Positions 1 through 6,659 are shown, counted from the stretch's first letter. The stretch: 15,477 nt of DNA from Coriobacteriia bacterium (GCA_029858605.1 JAOUET010000022.1:1-15477); one strand, 5' to 3'. Translations and numbers: made by a program. The notes: generated by a model not told the origin, from the letters alone.

Positions 1-527
1 ACCTGGTCGTCGGTGAGTTCGAGTACGTATCCGAGTGGCGTCCCGAGATCGAATACGACGTGTCGGGCGACCGGGGAGTGTTGGTCGCAAGACAGCCGGA
101 TGTTCGGACTTGGCGTCTCGGCGACCGGAAGAACAGTTGGGACATCGAGGTCTCCCAGGACGTGCCCATCGACCTGCGAGTGACGTTGGGAGCTGGCCTG
201 AGCAATCTCGACCTGCGTGACGTCATTGTGAAGGATCTGGACGCGACGATGGGCGCCGGCGACGCCACCGTCGATCTCGGCGGTGCGCGCGACCGAAGCT
301 TCAGTGGTCGCGTCGAGACTGGAGCGGGGCGGATCACAGTGCGTCTGCCGAAAGATGTCGGCGTGCGCATCACCGGCTATCAGGAAGGCGTTGGCGAGTT
401 CAGCGCAGACGGTTTCGAGGTAGACGGCCGCGCGCTGGTCAACGACGCGTACGGAGTCAGCGACGTGACCATTGAGTTGCAGGTGGTTCGCGGAATCGGC
501 GAGACAGTATTCGAGCTGGTGGACTAG
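1..527 (+). CDS. Toast-rack/LiaF-like protein, C-terminal part (5' truncated by window)
   Basis: The frame is open from the first bases of the window to a TAG at 525-527, so the start lies outside and about 174 residues are visible. The protein is rich in short beta-strands with repeated Gly/Asp turns (LGAGLSNLDLRDV, MGAGDATVDLGG, VETGAGRITVRLP). This is the pattern of the toast-rack/DUF4097-like beta-solenoid found at the C-terminus of LiaF-like cell-envelope stress proteins. No membrane segment is visible in this part; in the family, membrane helices or a signal lie N-terminal. The next gene follows closely and encodes a small membrane protein, which fits an envelope role. Family assignment is by sequence pattern only; the exact function is unknown. 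Confidence 0.6.
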   Translation, partial: LVVGEFEYVSEWRPEIEYDVSGDRGVLVARQPDVRTWRLGDRKNSWDIEVSQDVPIDLRVTLGAGLSNLDLRDVIVKDLDATMGAGDATVDLGGARDRSFSGRVETGAGRITVRLPKDVGVRITGYQEGVGEFSADGFEVDGRALVNDAYGVSDVTIELQVVRGIGETVFELVD

Positions 528-578
528 ATGAACGAAGAGACAGCTCCGGGCCCTGCCCGCATTCGAAAGGAGCTGATG

Positions 579-908
579 ATGGAACTTGTAGGACTGATAG
601 TGCTGGTCATCCTTGCGATAGTGCTGCTGCCTTTCCTTGCGGTGGCTCTAGTGACGGTTGCCCTACCGGTCGCCTGGGTATGGATGCTCGTCGACTCGAT
701 CCTGCGCGAGCCTTGGGAGTATCCCGGCGGTAGCGAGAACGAGAAGCTGCTCTGGATCATCCTCATGATCGTGCTGCAGGTCTCTGCGGTGGCGTACTTC
801 TTCATGGTGTTTCGCAAGATTCAGCGAGGCAGCATGCCGACTCCGGCCCAACACGGGTCGCATGCGGCTCCGCCGACCGCCGCTCGGATGCCTCCAGCTT
901 CGGCGTAG
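579..908 (+). CDS. Small membrane protein with PLDc_N-like domain
   Basis: The product is about 109 residues with two hydrophobic segments (roughly residues 4-35 and 56-76), separated by a short polar loop, and a Pro/Ala-rich tail of about 35 residues. The features WVWMLVDSI, NEKLLWII and YFFMVFRK resemble the PLDc_N domain, a two-helix membrane module found alone or in front of cardiolipin-synthase-type phospholipase D enzymes. No HKD catalytic motif is present, so it is not itself an enzyme. AAAGGAG at 566-572 sits 6 nt before ATG 579 and 3 nt before ATG 576, which decides the start. An in-frame ATG at 528 directly abuts the previous stop but lacks a ribosome site. It is probably co-transcribed with the toast-rack gene. 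The role is unknown. Confidence 0.6.
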   Translation: MELVGLIVLVILAIVLLPFLAVALVTVALPVAWVWMLVDSILREPWEYPGGSENEKLLWIILMIVLQVSAVAYFFMVFRKIQRGSMPTPAQHGSHAAPPTAARMPPASA

Positions 909-971
909 CATTGCCACTCGCGGTATCCTTTGAGTCGTATCGGACATGACGGTGTCGGGGGGAGCGGCGCT

Positions 972-1520
972 ATGACCACACACGTGCTTGTCCGATTGGC
1001 GACTCAGACCGATCGACCTGCGATCAGGGTGCTTCTCGAAGCCGCATTCGCTCGGAATGAAGAAGCCGATCTCGTGGATGAACTTGTCGACAGCCGAGCC
1101 TATCTTCCCGACCTTGAGCTCGTGGCCGAGGAGGATGCCCAGATCGTCGGCCATGTCATGTTCACCCGTGCGGTGATCGAGGAGCCTCTACCTGGGATGA
1201 TGTCCCGAAGTGTCTCGGCCATCGCTCTCGGCCCGCTGTCCGTGCATCCCGACCGGCAAAGTACCGGGGTCGGAGCCGAACTGGTTCGCGAGGGGCTCGA
1301 TCGTGCGCGCATACTCGGAGAGCGCGTCGCCCTGGTGGTAGGGCACCCTGACTACTACCCGCGATTCGGCTTTCACGAAGCGTTGCCCTACGGCATAGCC
1401 GCACCGCTCGACATACCCAGTGAGGCGTGGATGGTTGCCGAACTCGTGCCGGGTGGCCTCGCCGACGTGCGCGGAACCGCGCGGCTTGCCGCTCCGTTCG
1501 CCAACCCCAAGTACTGGTAG
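972..1520 (+). CDS. GNAT-family N-acetyltransferase (YhbS/COG3153-like)
   Basis: This 182-residue protein has the layout of a GNAT acetyltransferase, which transfers acetyl from acetyl-CoA to an amine. An N-terminal strand and helix (residues about 5-25) are followed by central strands (LELVAEEDAQIVGHVMFT). The acetyl-CoA-binding region is LGPLSVHPDRQSTGVGAELV, where Q-S-T-G-V-G matches the Q/RxxGxG/A pyrophosphate loop. GHPDYYPRFGF matches the conserved GxPxYYxRFGF segment of the YhbS/COG3153 subgroup, and the length suits that subgroup. ATG 972 is chosen because a GGGGGAG-like site lies 8 nt upstream and it gives the usual N-terminus; a TTG at 930 would add 14 atypical residues. The substrate is unknown. 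The gene converges on the regulator gene at 1543. Confidence 0.85.
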   Translation: MTTHVLVRLATQTDRPAIRVLLEAAFARNEEADLVDELVDSRAYLPDLELVAEEDAQIVGHVMFTRAVIEEPLPGMMSRSVSAIALGPLSVHPDRQSTGVGAELVREGLDRARILGERVALVVGHPDYYPRFGFHEALPYGIAAPLDIPSEAWMVAELVPGGLADVRGTARLAAPFANPKYW

Positions 1521-1546
1521 TCGCCGCCTTCGGAGGCGGAAGCTAC
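1517..1546. terminator. Hairpin between convergent genes, possible bidirectional terminator
   Basis: CCGCCT (1524-1529) and AGGCGG (1534-1539) form a perfect 6-bp stem around a TCGG loop. Outside it, GTAG (1517-1520) can pair with CTAC (1543-1546) across 3-nt internal loops. The structure spans both stop codons of the convergent acetyltransferase and regulator genes. There is no T-tract on either side, so classic intrinsic termination is uncertain. Confidence 0.4.
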
Positions 1547-1854
1547 TCGAGCGGCTGGAGTGCGTCGAGCATCTGACGTCGGTACGCGAGCAGGGCTTCG
1601 CGCCCCGCCTCGGCAATCGAGAGCGTCGTTTGTGGCTTGCGCCCCTTGAACGACTTCTTCACTCGAACGTAGCCGGCCTCCTCCAGCTTGCCGAGATGAG
1701 ATGCGAGGTTGCCCCAAGTGAGGCCGGTCTGCTGGAGGAGCCAAGTCGCGTCCGCACTTTCCACGAGGTACAGATTCGTGAGGATCGCCAGACGCGCAGG
1801 CTCGTGTACGAGTCGGTCGAGCTCCGGGTTGGGATGTTCGCTACCCGTTTTCAT
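1543..1854 (-). CDS. Winged-helix transcriptional regulator (HTH_34-like)
   Basis: This 103-residue protein is almost only a winged-helix DNA-binding domain. It has a first helix at about residues 11-28 (LVHEPARLAILTNL), then the helix-turn-helix with WGNLASHLGKLEEAGYV at about 47-63, and a wing (VKKSFKGRKPQTTLSI, 65-80). A C-terminal helix (EAGREALLAYRRQM) would allow dimerisation. This matches the small MarR/ArsR-like HTH_34 family, which has no metal-binding cysteines. ATG 1854 lies inside the end of the upstream membrane-protein gene (14-nt overlap), so the two are co-transcribed and probably translationally coupled. It likely controls its own operon through the CAAAGT sites at 2543-2565; the ligand or signal is unknown. 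Confidence 0.8.
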   Translation of the reverse strand: MKTGSEHPNPELDRLVHEPARLAILTNLYLVESADATWLLQQTGLTWGNLASHLGKLEEAGYVRVKKSFKGRKPQTTLSIAEAGREALLAYRRQMLDALQPLE

Positions 1855-2491
1855 GGATGGCCGTCCCCGGGTCGCGAACCGGATAGTCGCGAAGGAATCG
1901 AACCAGCTTGTACACCCCTACGCCCACGATGATCAGCGCCGGCAGGCCGAATGCGACGAACACCGGGATCTTGATGTCGAGAAGTGTTCGCGAGTACTCC
2001 AAGACCACGATGCTCATGCCGAAGAGCGGACCGTATGCATAGAAGCGCGGCACGTCCAGCAAGTAGGCCATGGCAGCGAACACGACGGTCGCGTTGAGCA
2101 GGAACACGAGCGGAATGTAGTCCACGAAATCGGTGTTGCCCGCGCCTCGCAGAGCGGTCACGGCCCAGACCAGGAGCCCGAGCAGCACCGAACCGGCGAG
2201 CACCAGCGTGGTTCCGTGCACCTTGCGTCGTCGTTCGCGAGTTGGCTTGATCGTACCGAGTCGCGGCCGCACGATCCCGCGTCTAAGCAAGGTGAACGCC
2301 AGCACGAGTCCGGCGTATACCGCGACGAGAACTGCCATTCGGCTCAACTCGTTCGGCAGCCAAGTCTCGATCATGCTGGCCACAGGCATCATCGCGAGCA
2401 TCGTTCCGAGGAATATGTCGAACAGCCCGTCATCGTAGAACTTGCGCCAGGCCTGTCTCTCCAGGCGCTCGAGATCGGTATCGCCCTTCAT
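1841..2491 (-). CDS. Multi-pass membrane protein co-transcribed with winged-helix regulator
   Basis: The protein has about 216 residues. It opens with a soluble segment (GDTDLERLERQAWRKFYDDGL) that could lie along the membrane. About six hydrophobic segments follow, including FLGTMLAMMPVA, MAVLVAVYAGLVLAF, LVLAGSVLLGLLVWAV and VAFGLPALIIVGVGVYKLV. The FYDDGLFDIFLGTML region is conserved in unnamed membrane proteins that sit beside small HTH regulators. No enzymatic motif is visible. ATG 2491 is preferred, with AGAGGG 8 nt upstream; GTG 2500 is in frame but directly abuts the purine run. The gene is first in a two-gene leftward operon driven by the promoter at 2563-2591. Function is unrecognised; a membrane sensor or partner of the regulator is one possibility. 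Confidence 0.75.
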   Translation of the reverse strand: MKGDTDLERLERQAWRKFYDDGLFDIFLGTMLAMMPVASMIETWLPNELSRMAVLVAVYAGLVLAFTLLRRGIVRPRLGTIKPTRERRRKVHGTTLVLAGSVLLGLLVWAVTALRGAGNTDFVDYIPLVFLLNATVVFAAMAYLLDVPRFYAYGPLFGMSIVVLEYSRTLLDIKIPVFVAFGLPALIIVGVGVYKLVRFLRDYPVRDPGTAIHENG

Positions 2492-2542
2492 CGTCTGCAC
2501 CCTCTTCCTGCCACGTAGAAGAGACCTGTTGTCCCTTCAGGG

Positions 2543-2565
2543 CAAAGTACTTTGTACTGCAAAGT
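2543..2565. promoter_or_regulatory. Operator-like cluster of CAAAGT half-sites
   Basis: CAAAGTACTTTG (2543-2554) is a perfect 12-bp palindrome. Its right half ACTTTG (2549-2554) also pairs with CAAAGT (2560-2565) across a 5-nt spacer. AGTAC-TTT-GTACT (2546-2558) is a third dyad in the same place. The cluster overlaps the -10 and the expected start of transcription of the leftward operon, the usual position for a repressor. The winged-helix product of that operon is the obvious candidate to bind it; this is inference. One further CAAAGTA lies at 2656-2662. Confidence 0.65.
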
Positions 2566-2591
2566 TTATTCCCTGAGGACGCATTCGTCAA
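2563..2591 (-). promoter_or_regulatory. Sigma70-type promoter of the membrane protein/regulator operon
   Basis: On the minus strand TTGACG (complement of 2586-2591) is followed after exactly 17 nt by TAAACT (complement of 2563-2568). Transcription would start near 2556 and give a leader of roughly 65 nt before the ATG at 2491. The -10 overlaps the CAAAGT half-site at 2560-2565, so a bound repressor would block polymerase. Confidence 0.7.
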
Positions 2592-2738
2592 GCGTCGATG
2601 GGCCTACGATCAAGGGCGGATGGTTGGAGGGGCGCGCCAGCGAGATTCGGCAGTGCAAAGTATTGGGCGGCCCGAACAGCATCGCAGAGTCCACGCTGGC
2701 CGAGATTGGAGCGGCGCTCGGGTTGCCGTAGATCGAAC

Positions 2739-2762
2739 GCTCGAGCACGGTGGGGCTTGAGC
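2739..2762 (-). terminator. Hairpin just after panD, weak terminator candidate
   Basis: GCTCGAGC (2739-2746) can pair with GCTTGAGC (2755-2762) as an 8-bp stem with one G-T pair and an 8-nt loop. It begins 8 nt after the panD stop codon on the minus strand. There is no T-tract after it, so its role as a terminator is only suggested by position. The remaining bases between 2592 and 2738 contain no gene I can support. Confidence 0.3.
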
Positions 2763-2770
2763 GGCACGCT

Positions 2771-3151
2771 TCAGGCGCGTTTGAACGCGACTTCCGCTCT
2801 GCGCTCAACGATTCGGTTGTGGTCGTCGACGAAGACGCAGCGAGGCTGCCAGACGAGCGCCTCCGTATCGTCGAGCTCGACGAAACTGACTACGATCACT
2901 TTGTCGCCGGGCCGGATCAAGTGCGCTGCGGCGCCGTTGACGCAGACGTCTCCGGAACCGCGCGGCCCAGGGATGGCATAGGTCGTGACGCGAGCGCCAT
3001 TCGTGGTGTCCCAGACGTGAACGACCTCGTTGGGGAGGATGCCGGCAGCGTCGAGCAGGTCGGCATCGAGGGTGATGCTGCCCTCGTAGTCGACGTCGGC
3101 TTCGGTCACGGTCGCGCGGTGTACCTTGCCGCCCAGCATCTTTCGGCGCAT
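2771..3151 (-). CDS. panD: Aspartate 1-decarboxylase proenzyme
   Basis: PanD converts L-aspartate to beta-alanine for pantothenate and CoA synthesis in the cytoplasm. The 126-residue length matches the family. The conserved N-terminus MLGGKVHRATVTEAD leads to the self-cleavage site Gly24-Ser25 in YEGSITLD, where Ser25 becomes the pyruvoyl cofactor. Other family residues are in place by direct count: Lys9, Tyr22, Arg54, Tyr58, Asn72 and the GAAA stretch at 73-76. ATG 3151 is chosen because GGAG lies 9 nt upstream and gives the standard N-terminus; an in-frame start at 3196 would add 15 unusual residues. The gene stands alone, divergent from the YhbD-like operon. No panB or panC is visible here. 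Confidence 0.96.
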   Translation of the reverse strand: MRRKMLGGKVHRATVTEADVDYEGSITLDADLLDAAGILPNEVVHVWDTTNGARVTTYAIPGPRGSGDVCVNGAAAHLIRPGDKVIVVSFVELDDTEALVWQPRCVFVDDHNRIVERRAEVAFKRA

Positions 3152-3223
3152 CGAATCACACTCCGTTCCGGGTACGTGCCTCGATCGATCGGTCACGTCT
3201 CGGCCTCGGCAACCAGGGTGCTC

Positions 3224-3232
3224 ATTCTATCA
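3224..3232 (-). promoter_or_regulatory. Extended -10 promoter candidate for panD
   Basis: On the minus strand the sequence reads TGATAGAAT, an extended -10 element (TGn followed by TAGAAT). It lies about 73 nt upstream of the panD ATG. No good -35 is seen at 16-18 nt spacing, which is tolerated by extended -10 promoters. It lies back to back with the rightward promoter at 3259-3287. Confidence 0.4.
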
Positions 3233-3258
3233 CGCACGGGGGGCAGGATATCATGTTC

Positions 3259-3287
3259 TTGACAGCGTAACAATGTGATGTTACGCT
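3259..3287 (+). promoter_or_regulatory. Sigma70-type promoter of the yhbD-bactofilin operon
   Basis: A consensus -35 TTGACA (3259-3264) is followed after 17 nt by -10 TACGCT (3282-3287). Transcription would start near 3294, giving a very short leader that carries the strong ribosome site GGAGG (3301-3305) 6 nt before the GTG start at 3312. Confidence 0.75.
3264..3287. promoter_or_regulatory. Perfect 9-bp inverted repeat within the promoter (operator)
   Basis: AGCGTAACA (3264-3272) and TGTTACGCT (3279-3287) are exact reverse complements separated by ATGTGA. The dyad fills the spacer between -35 and -10 and covers the -10. GACAG (3261-3265) and CTGTC (3289-3293) extend the symmetry slightly off register. 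MerR-family regulators bind dyads placed exactly here, and the first gene of the operon encodes a MerR-like protein, so self-regulation is likely (inference). Confidence 0.7.
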
Positions 3288-3311
3288 ACTGTCACCATCA
3301 GGAGGTGCGTC

Positions 3312-3935
3312 GTGGACACGGGATTGATTTCGAAGAAAGACCTGCTCAAGGATACCGGTATCTCGTATGGCCAGCTCTATCGGTGGAAGCGCAAGAAGCT
3401 CATTCCCGAGGAGTGGTTCATTCGCAAATCCACGTTCACGGGTCAGCAGACGTACTTCCCGCGCGACAGGATACTCGTGCGGATCGAGCGGATACTCGAC
3501 ATGAAGGACGAGGACCTCTCCCTCGACGACATCGCGGAAGCAGTGGCACCGGATCTCGGCGGCATAGGCGTCACGCTCGAGGCCGTCGTGGAAGAGGGTT
3601 TGGCCTCGCCGGCCGCCGTGAGCGCGTTTCAGGCCGTGCATCCCGACTCCGAGGCGCTCGTGTTCGGGGAGTTGCTGTCGCTCTACCTCCTGGACCGGCT
3701 GCTCGCCACAGGCGAGCTGTCCCTCGAGGAAAGCCGTACGGTGCTGGCGACGCTGGAGGAGGGACACGCCGCGTTCGAAGGACGGGAATACGACCTCGTG
3801 TGCATTCGGAGGATGGGCGTGGCCGTTTGCCTGCTCGTTTCGAGTTCGGCCGAGATCGGCCTGGAGAGCGGGGCCCGTCTGGTTGCGAGGATGAACGTGC
3901 AGGAATGTGTCGAGGCGCTAGGCGCCCGACTGTGA
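3312..3935 (+). CDS. yhbD: YhbD-like MerR-type HTH regulator (DUF4004)
   Basis: The 207-residue protein begins with a MerR-like helix-turn-helix: ISKKDLLKDTGISYGQLYRW at about residues 6-25, then KRKKLIPEEWFIRKSTFTGQ and a strand-helix with YFPRDRILVRIERIL. These segments closely match Bacillus YhbD as I recall it. The C-terminal part (about 85-207) is helical with no recognised ligand pocket or metal motif. It starts at GTG 3312 with GGAGG 6 nt upstream. The bactofilin gene follows after 15 nt, an arrangement like Bacillus yhbD-yhbE-yhbF, where yhbE and yhbF encode the bactofilins BacE and BacF. It probably controls the bactofilin gene and itself through the dyad at 3264-3287. Family assignment is strong; target genes are inferred. 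Confidence 0.85.
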   Translation: MDTGLISKKDLLKDTGISYGQLYRWKRKKLIPEEWFIRKSTFTGQQTYFPRDRILVRIERILDMKDEDLSLDDIAEAVAPDLGGIGVTLEAVVEEGLASPAAVSAFQAVHPDSEALVFGELLSLYLLDRLLATGELSLEESRTVLATLEEGHAAFEGREYDLVCIRRMGVAVCLLVSSSAEIGLESGARLVARMNVQECVEALGARL

Positions 3936-3950
3936 AGCAGGAGGCCGGAG

Positions 3951-4676
3951 ATGGACACCAAGCGCGAGAACACGGAATCGACATCCGCCCAGGCGGATGC
4001 GTCCGGGACTTTGGAAGGTGACGTGACGATCAACGGTTCTGGTCGCATGCCGAACGACATCGAGTGCGCGAACCTGAAGATCAACGGGGCTGGGCAGTGC
4101 GATGGAAACGTTCGTGCACGCCGAATCATCGTCAACGGGGGCGGCACGTTCGGGAAGAAGGTACGTGCCGAAGAGATGTCGGTGAACGGTGATGCATCCG
4201 TCGCCGAGGGTGCGGGTATCGGCGCCCTGAAGGTGAAGGGTCGCATGTCTGTGGGCGGTGGGCTTGCGGTCCACGAAGCCGACGTCCGGGGTGATATCAA
4301 GGTCGGCGGCGACATCGAGGCCGATTCCCTCACCGGGGAGGGAGCCTTCAATGTGGACGGCCTCATGAACGTCGGCACACTCGACATTCGCGTGTGGGGC
4401 ACCAGCCGTGCGAGCGAGATCGGCGGAGAGACGATCCGGGTGGCGGGTGCGCGCGGGCTTGGCGAGGCGCTGCGCTCTCTATTCGGCGAGAAGCGGCTCG
4501 TGGCCGACTCCCTGGAGGGTGACGAGGTGTCGCTGGAGTACACGACGGCCAAGGTCGTGAGGGGGGACCGCGTCACCATTGGGACGGGCTGCAACGTCGA
4601 GTTGGTCGAATACACGGGAACCTACGACCGCGTCGCCGATTCCTTGGTTGGCGAGGCGCGCAAGGCGGAAGCCTAG
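3951..4676 (+). CDS. Bactofilin-like polymer-forming cytoskeletal protein (YhbE/YhbF-like)
   Basis: Bactofilins are beta-helical proteins that polymerise without nucleotide into filaments, often at the membrane. The 241-residue product shows the expected regular hydrophobic/Gly repeats: GDVTINGSG, ANLKINGAG, RRIIVNGGG, EEMSVNGDA, ALKVKGRMS. A disordered charged N-terminus of about 18 residues precedes them. The second half (IRVWGTSRASEIGGETIRV, then LEGDEVSLEYTTA and VRGDRVTIGTGCNVELVEY) resembles Bacillus YhbE/YhbF rather than the short proteobacterial bactofilins. AGGAGG at 3939-3944 lies 6 nt before ATG 3951. It is second in the operon with the YhbD-like regulator. Only one bactofilin is present, where Bacillus has two. 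The cell function here (shape, motility, septum) cannot be read from sequence. Confidence 0.85.
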   Translation: MDTKRENTESTSAQADASGTLEGDVTINGSGRMPNDIECANLKINGAGQCDGNVRARRIIVNGGGTFGKKVRAEEMSVNGDASVAEGAGIGALKVKGRMSVGGGLAVHEADVRGDIKVGGDIEADSLTGEGAFNVDGLMNVGTLDIRVWGTSRASEIGGETIRVAGARGLGEALRSLFGEKRLVADSLEGDEVSLEYTTAKVVRGDRVTIGTGCNVELVEYTGTYDRVADSLVGEARKAEA

Positions 4677-4717
4677 TCGGTGCTGGTCGTGAGTCGCGCC
4701 CGAGGGCGAGAGTCACG

Positions 4718-4741
4718 ATGGCGCTAGGCGATGAGCGCCAT
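4718..4741. terminator. Perfect 8-bp hairpin between convergent genes
   Basis: ATGGCGCT (4718-4725) and AGCGCCAT (4734-4741) are exact reverse complements around an 8-nt loop. The hairpin covers the last codons and stop of azlD and lies 42 nt after the bactofilin stop. No T-tract follows on either strand. It may end transcription from both sides, but it could also simply be coding sequence. Confidence 0.35.
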
Positions 4742-5062
4742 TGCGGCCTGCATCGCCCACAGCGCGAGCATGCCCGCGACGAGTGTGATCGCCATGTTCT
4801 TGGTGCGCCACGCGACCAGGAGGGCGAACGCCGCGGCCAGGATGCGCGCGGGTGCGAACGCGTATGCGCCGTCCGTCCTCGTGTACAGAGACCCGGGGAC
4901 CACGAGCGCGGTCAACGCGGCGGCGGGCACGTGGCGCAGCAAGCGCTGGAGCCAGCGCGGCGTCGGGACGGTGCCGTGCAGCCAGATGGGGAGGCTGCGC
5001 AAGAGCAGCGTGCCGGTTGCCAGCACGAGAATCACCAGCCAGAAGGCGGCGCGTTCGCTCAT
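4724..5062 (-). CDS. azlD: AzlD-family branched-chain amino acid export subunit
   Basis: This is a 112-residue, very hydrophobic protein with about four membrane segments: AFWLVILVLATGTLLLRSLP, LTALVVPGSLY, LAAAFALLVAWRTKN and MAITLVAGMLALWAM. The LLRSLP motif near residue 20, the VPAAALTALVVP region and WRTKN before the last helix are typical of AzlD. AzlD works with AzlC in export of branched-chain amino acids or their analogues. Its ATG overlaps the azlC TGA by 4 nt (ATGA), which indicates translational coupling. The substrate is inferred from the family. Confidence 0.88.
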   Translation of the reverse strand: MSERAAFWLVILVLATGTLLLRSLPIWLHGTVPTPRWLQRLLRHVPAAALTALVVPGSLYTRTDGAYAFAPARILAAAFALLVAWRTKNMAITLVAGMLALWAMQAAMALIA

Positions 5063-5763
5063 TCGGCCACCTCGCGATCAGCGGTCTGCTCTTCGCGCGC
5101 GGCGCCCCAAGCCATGCCCAGCAGGATGGCCGCTGGAAGCCCGGTCTGCAATGGGAGCAGAGGGACGAGAACGGCTGCCGCAAAAGCGGCTACCAGCGAC
5201 GTCTCGATGTCCACGCGATGTCTGAGTGTCGGCACGAGCATCGCAAGGAACACCAGCGGCACCGCGAAGTCGAGCGCCCACTCGGCAGGAATGAACGAAC
5301 CGGCCAGCACGCCCAGTACGTTCGTCACCTGCCACACCGAGGCGAGACACAGCCAGCTGCCGATGTAGTAGTGCACGAGGTCGACATCCTCGCGATTTCG
5401 GCCGATCGTCATGGTGGCGGCATACGACTGGTCGATCAGGGCGTGCCCGAGGAACGGGCGGAGTCTGCCGGCTAGAGGCGAAATCGTCGGCGCTAGCGAC
5501 GTGCTGTAGATGAACATGCGCGCGTTGACGATCAGCGCCGTGCCGATGACCACGACGAGCGAAGCTCCTTCGGCGAAGAGTGACGTCGCGGCCAGCTGGG
5601 AGGCACCGGCGTTGACCAGCAACGACATGCCGAGCGCCTCGGCGAGTCCGAAGCCGGCGCTTGCCACGGCCGCGCCCGCGACCAAACCGAACGGGATGAT
5701 GCCGGGGACGATCGCCGCTACATCCCTAGCTCCTACGAGCATGCTGTGGACGGTGCGCGACAT
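5059..5763 (-). CDS. azlC: AzlC-family branched-chain amino acid permease
   Basis: The product has 234 residues with multiple membrane segments. Recognisable AzlC features are the N-terminal VPGIIPFGLVAGAAVASAGF (about residues 19-38), then LLVNAGASQLAATSLFAEGA with the conserved AGASQ/AA stretch, and LIVNARMFIYSTSLAP (NxR/MxxYS). Next comes GHALIDQSYAATM, matching the conserved DExFA/S region. AzlC is the large subunit of the AzlCD exporter. ATG 5763 is chosen because AAGGA lies about 6 nt upstream and the N-terminus fits. The frame stays open upstream to beyond 6900, but that part is antisense to the MBL and activase genes and has no family signal. It forms a two-gene operon with azlD. Confidence 0.9.
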   Translation of the reverse strand: MSRTVHSMLVGARDVAAIVPGIIPFGLVAGAAVASAGFGLAEALGMSLLVNAGASQLAATSLFAEGASLVVVIGTALIVNARMFIYSTSLAPTISPLAGRLRPFLGHALIDQSYAATMTIGRNREDVDLVHYYIGSWLCLASVWQVTNVLGVLAGSFIPAEWALDFAVPLVFLAMLVPTLRHRVDIETSLVAAFAAAVLVPLLPLQTGLPAAILLGMAWGAAREEQTADREVAE

Positions 5764-5877
5764 AGACGTTCCTTCATTGCTGTTGAGAGGCGATGTTAGC
5801 ACGGGTACGATTGGCGCACGCGCTCTTCGGCCGAAGCGCAGCGCGGCAGCGTGCCGAGAACGTGCGGGAGGTGTGGA

Positions 5878-6591
5878 GTGAGACTGACCATGATCGGCCA
5901 CAGCACCCTGCTCATCGAGGCGGGGGACCAGCGTATCGTGACGGATCCGTTCTTCAGCTCCCGCCCAACTCGCATGGTCTCGCGCACTGCGCCGACAGCG
6001 ATGACTGCCGAAGAGGCGGCCGCACAGGCGAGCCTCGTCCTCGTCTCCCACAACCATGCGGATCACTGCGATCCTGCGTTCTTCGCTGCGCTCGACGACG
6101 ACGTGCCCGTTGTTGCGCCGAGGGGCATGATTTGGCCCGACGGGATGAAGGCTCCGCCCTCCGCAATCGAGCTCGAGGAATGGGCGCACCAGGACTTCGG
6201 TGGGGCGCGCGTCAGCGTCACCCCGGCCGAGCACCCGCCCGTCTCGGCTGGCTTCGTCGTCAAGGCCGACCGACGCAACCTCTACTTCGCCGGTGACACG
6301 AACGCCGCTCCCTTCATGCGCCACGTTGGCGAGGAGCTCCGCCTCGATATCGCAGTGCTGCCGGTTCGCTTCGCGCGCACTGCCCCGGGTGTGACGGCCG
6401 GCACGGTCGTCGAGGTGGTCGAGATGCTCGACGTCGAGCACGTGGTCGCGGTTCACCTTCACCTTCGCTTGGTGGGAAGCGGCCTGGTGAACTTCAGGAA
6501 CGCCGCAGGCAAGGTGGGCTCCACGCTGCAGGAATGGCTGCCCGACGTGCGTTTCGATGCTCCCGCGCCCGGAGACGTCGTCGAGTTCTAG
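5878..6591 (+). CDS. MBL-fold metallo-hydrolase
   Basis: The 237-residue protein has the metallo-beta-lactamase fold signature. The N-terminal MRLTMIGHSTLLIEAGDQRI and TDPFF match the UlaG/YtnP-like group. The metal-binding motif is His58-Asn-His60-Ala-Asp62-His63 (SHNHADHCD), followed by His119 (AEHPP), Asp140 (FAGDT) and a late His193/His195 (VAVHLHL). All dinuclear metal ligands appear present, so a hydrolase acting on a phosphoester, lactone or similar substrate is expected; the substrate cannot be told. GTG 5878 is chosen because GGGAGG ends 6 nt upstream and the family N-terminus starts there; an in-frame GTG at 5851 adds nine Cys/Arg-rich residues. It is divergent from azlC and apparently monocistronic. 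Confidence 0.88.
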   Translation: MRLTMIGHSTLLIEAGDQRIVTDPFFSSRPTRMVSRTAPTAMTAEEAAAQASLVLVSHNHADHCDPAFFAALDDDVPVVAPRGMIWPDGMKAPPSAIELEEWAHQDFGGARVSVTPAEHPPVSAGFVVKADRRNLYFAGDTNAAPFMRHVGEELRLDIAVLPVRFARTAPGVTAGTVVEVVEMLDVEHVVAVHLHLRLVGSGLVNFRNAAGKVGSTLQEWLPDVRFDAPAPGDVVEF

Positions 6592-6638
6592 GCCGAAGGC
6601 CGAGTGTTTCGTCGGCATAGGGGTAACATCTACGCACG

Positions 6639-6659
6639 GCACGCCCTCTGCGGGCGTGC
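6639..6659. other. Perfect 8-bp hairpin upstream of the activase operon
   Basis: GCACGCCC (6639-6646) and GGGCGTGC (6652-6659) are exact reverse complements around a 5-nt loop. The hairpin lies in the 138-bp gap between the MBL gene and the first activase-operon gene. No T-tract follows. It could end MBL transcription, act in the leader RNA, or be a protein-binding dyad; sequence alone does not decide. Confidence 0.45.

Noticed and set aside
2566..2808. 80-residue leftward frame after panD
   Set aside because: It overlaps panD in another frame, has no ribosome site or recognisable domain, and its end reaches into the operator region.
3182..3191. CGATCGATCG palindrome before panD
   Set aside because: Short simple palindrome likely by chance in GC-rich DNA, with no placement relative to the promoter that supports a site.
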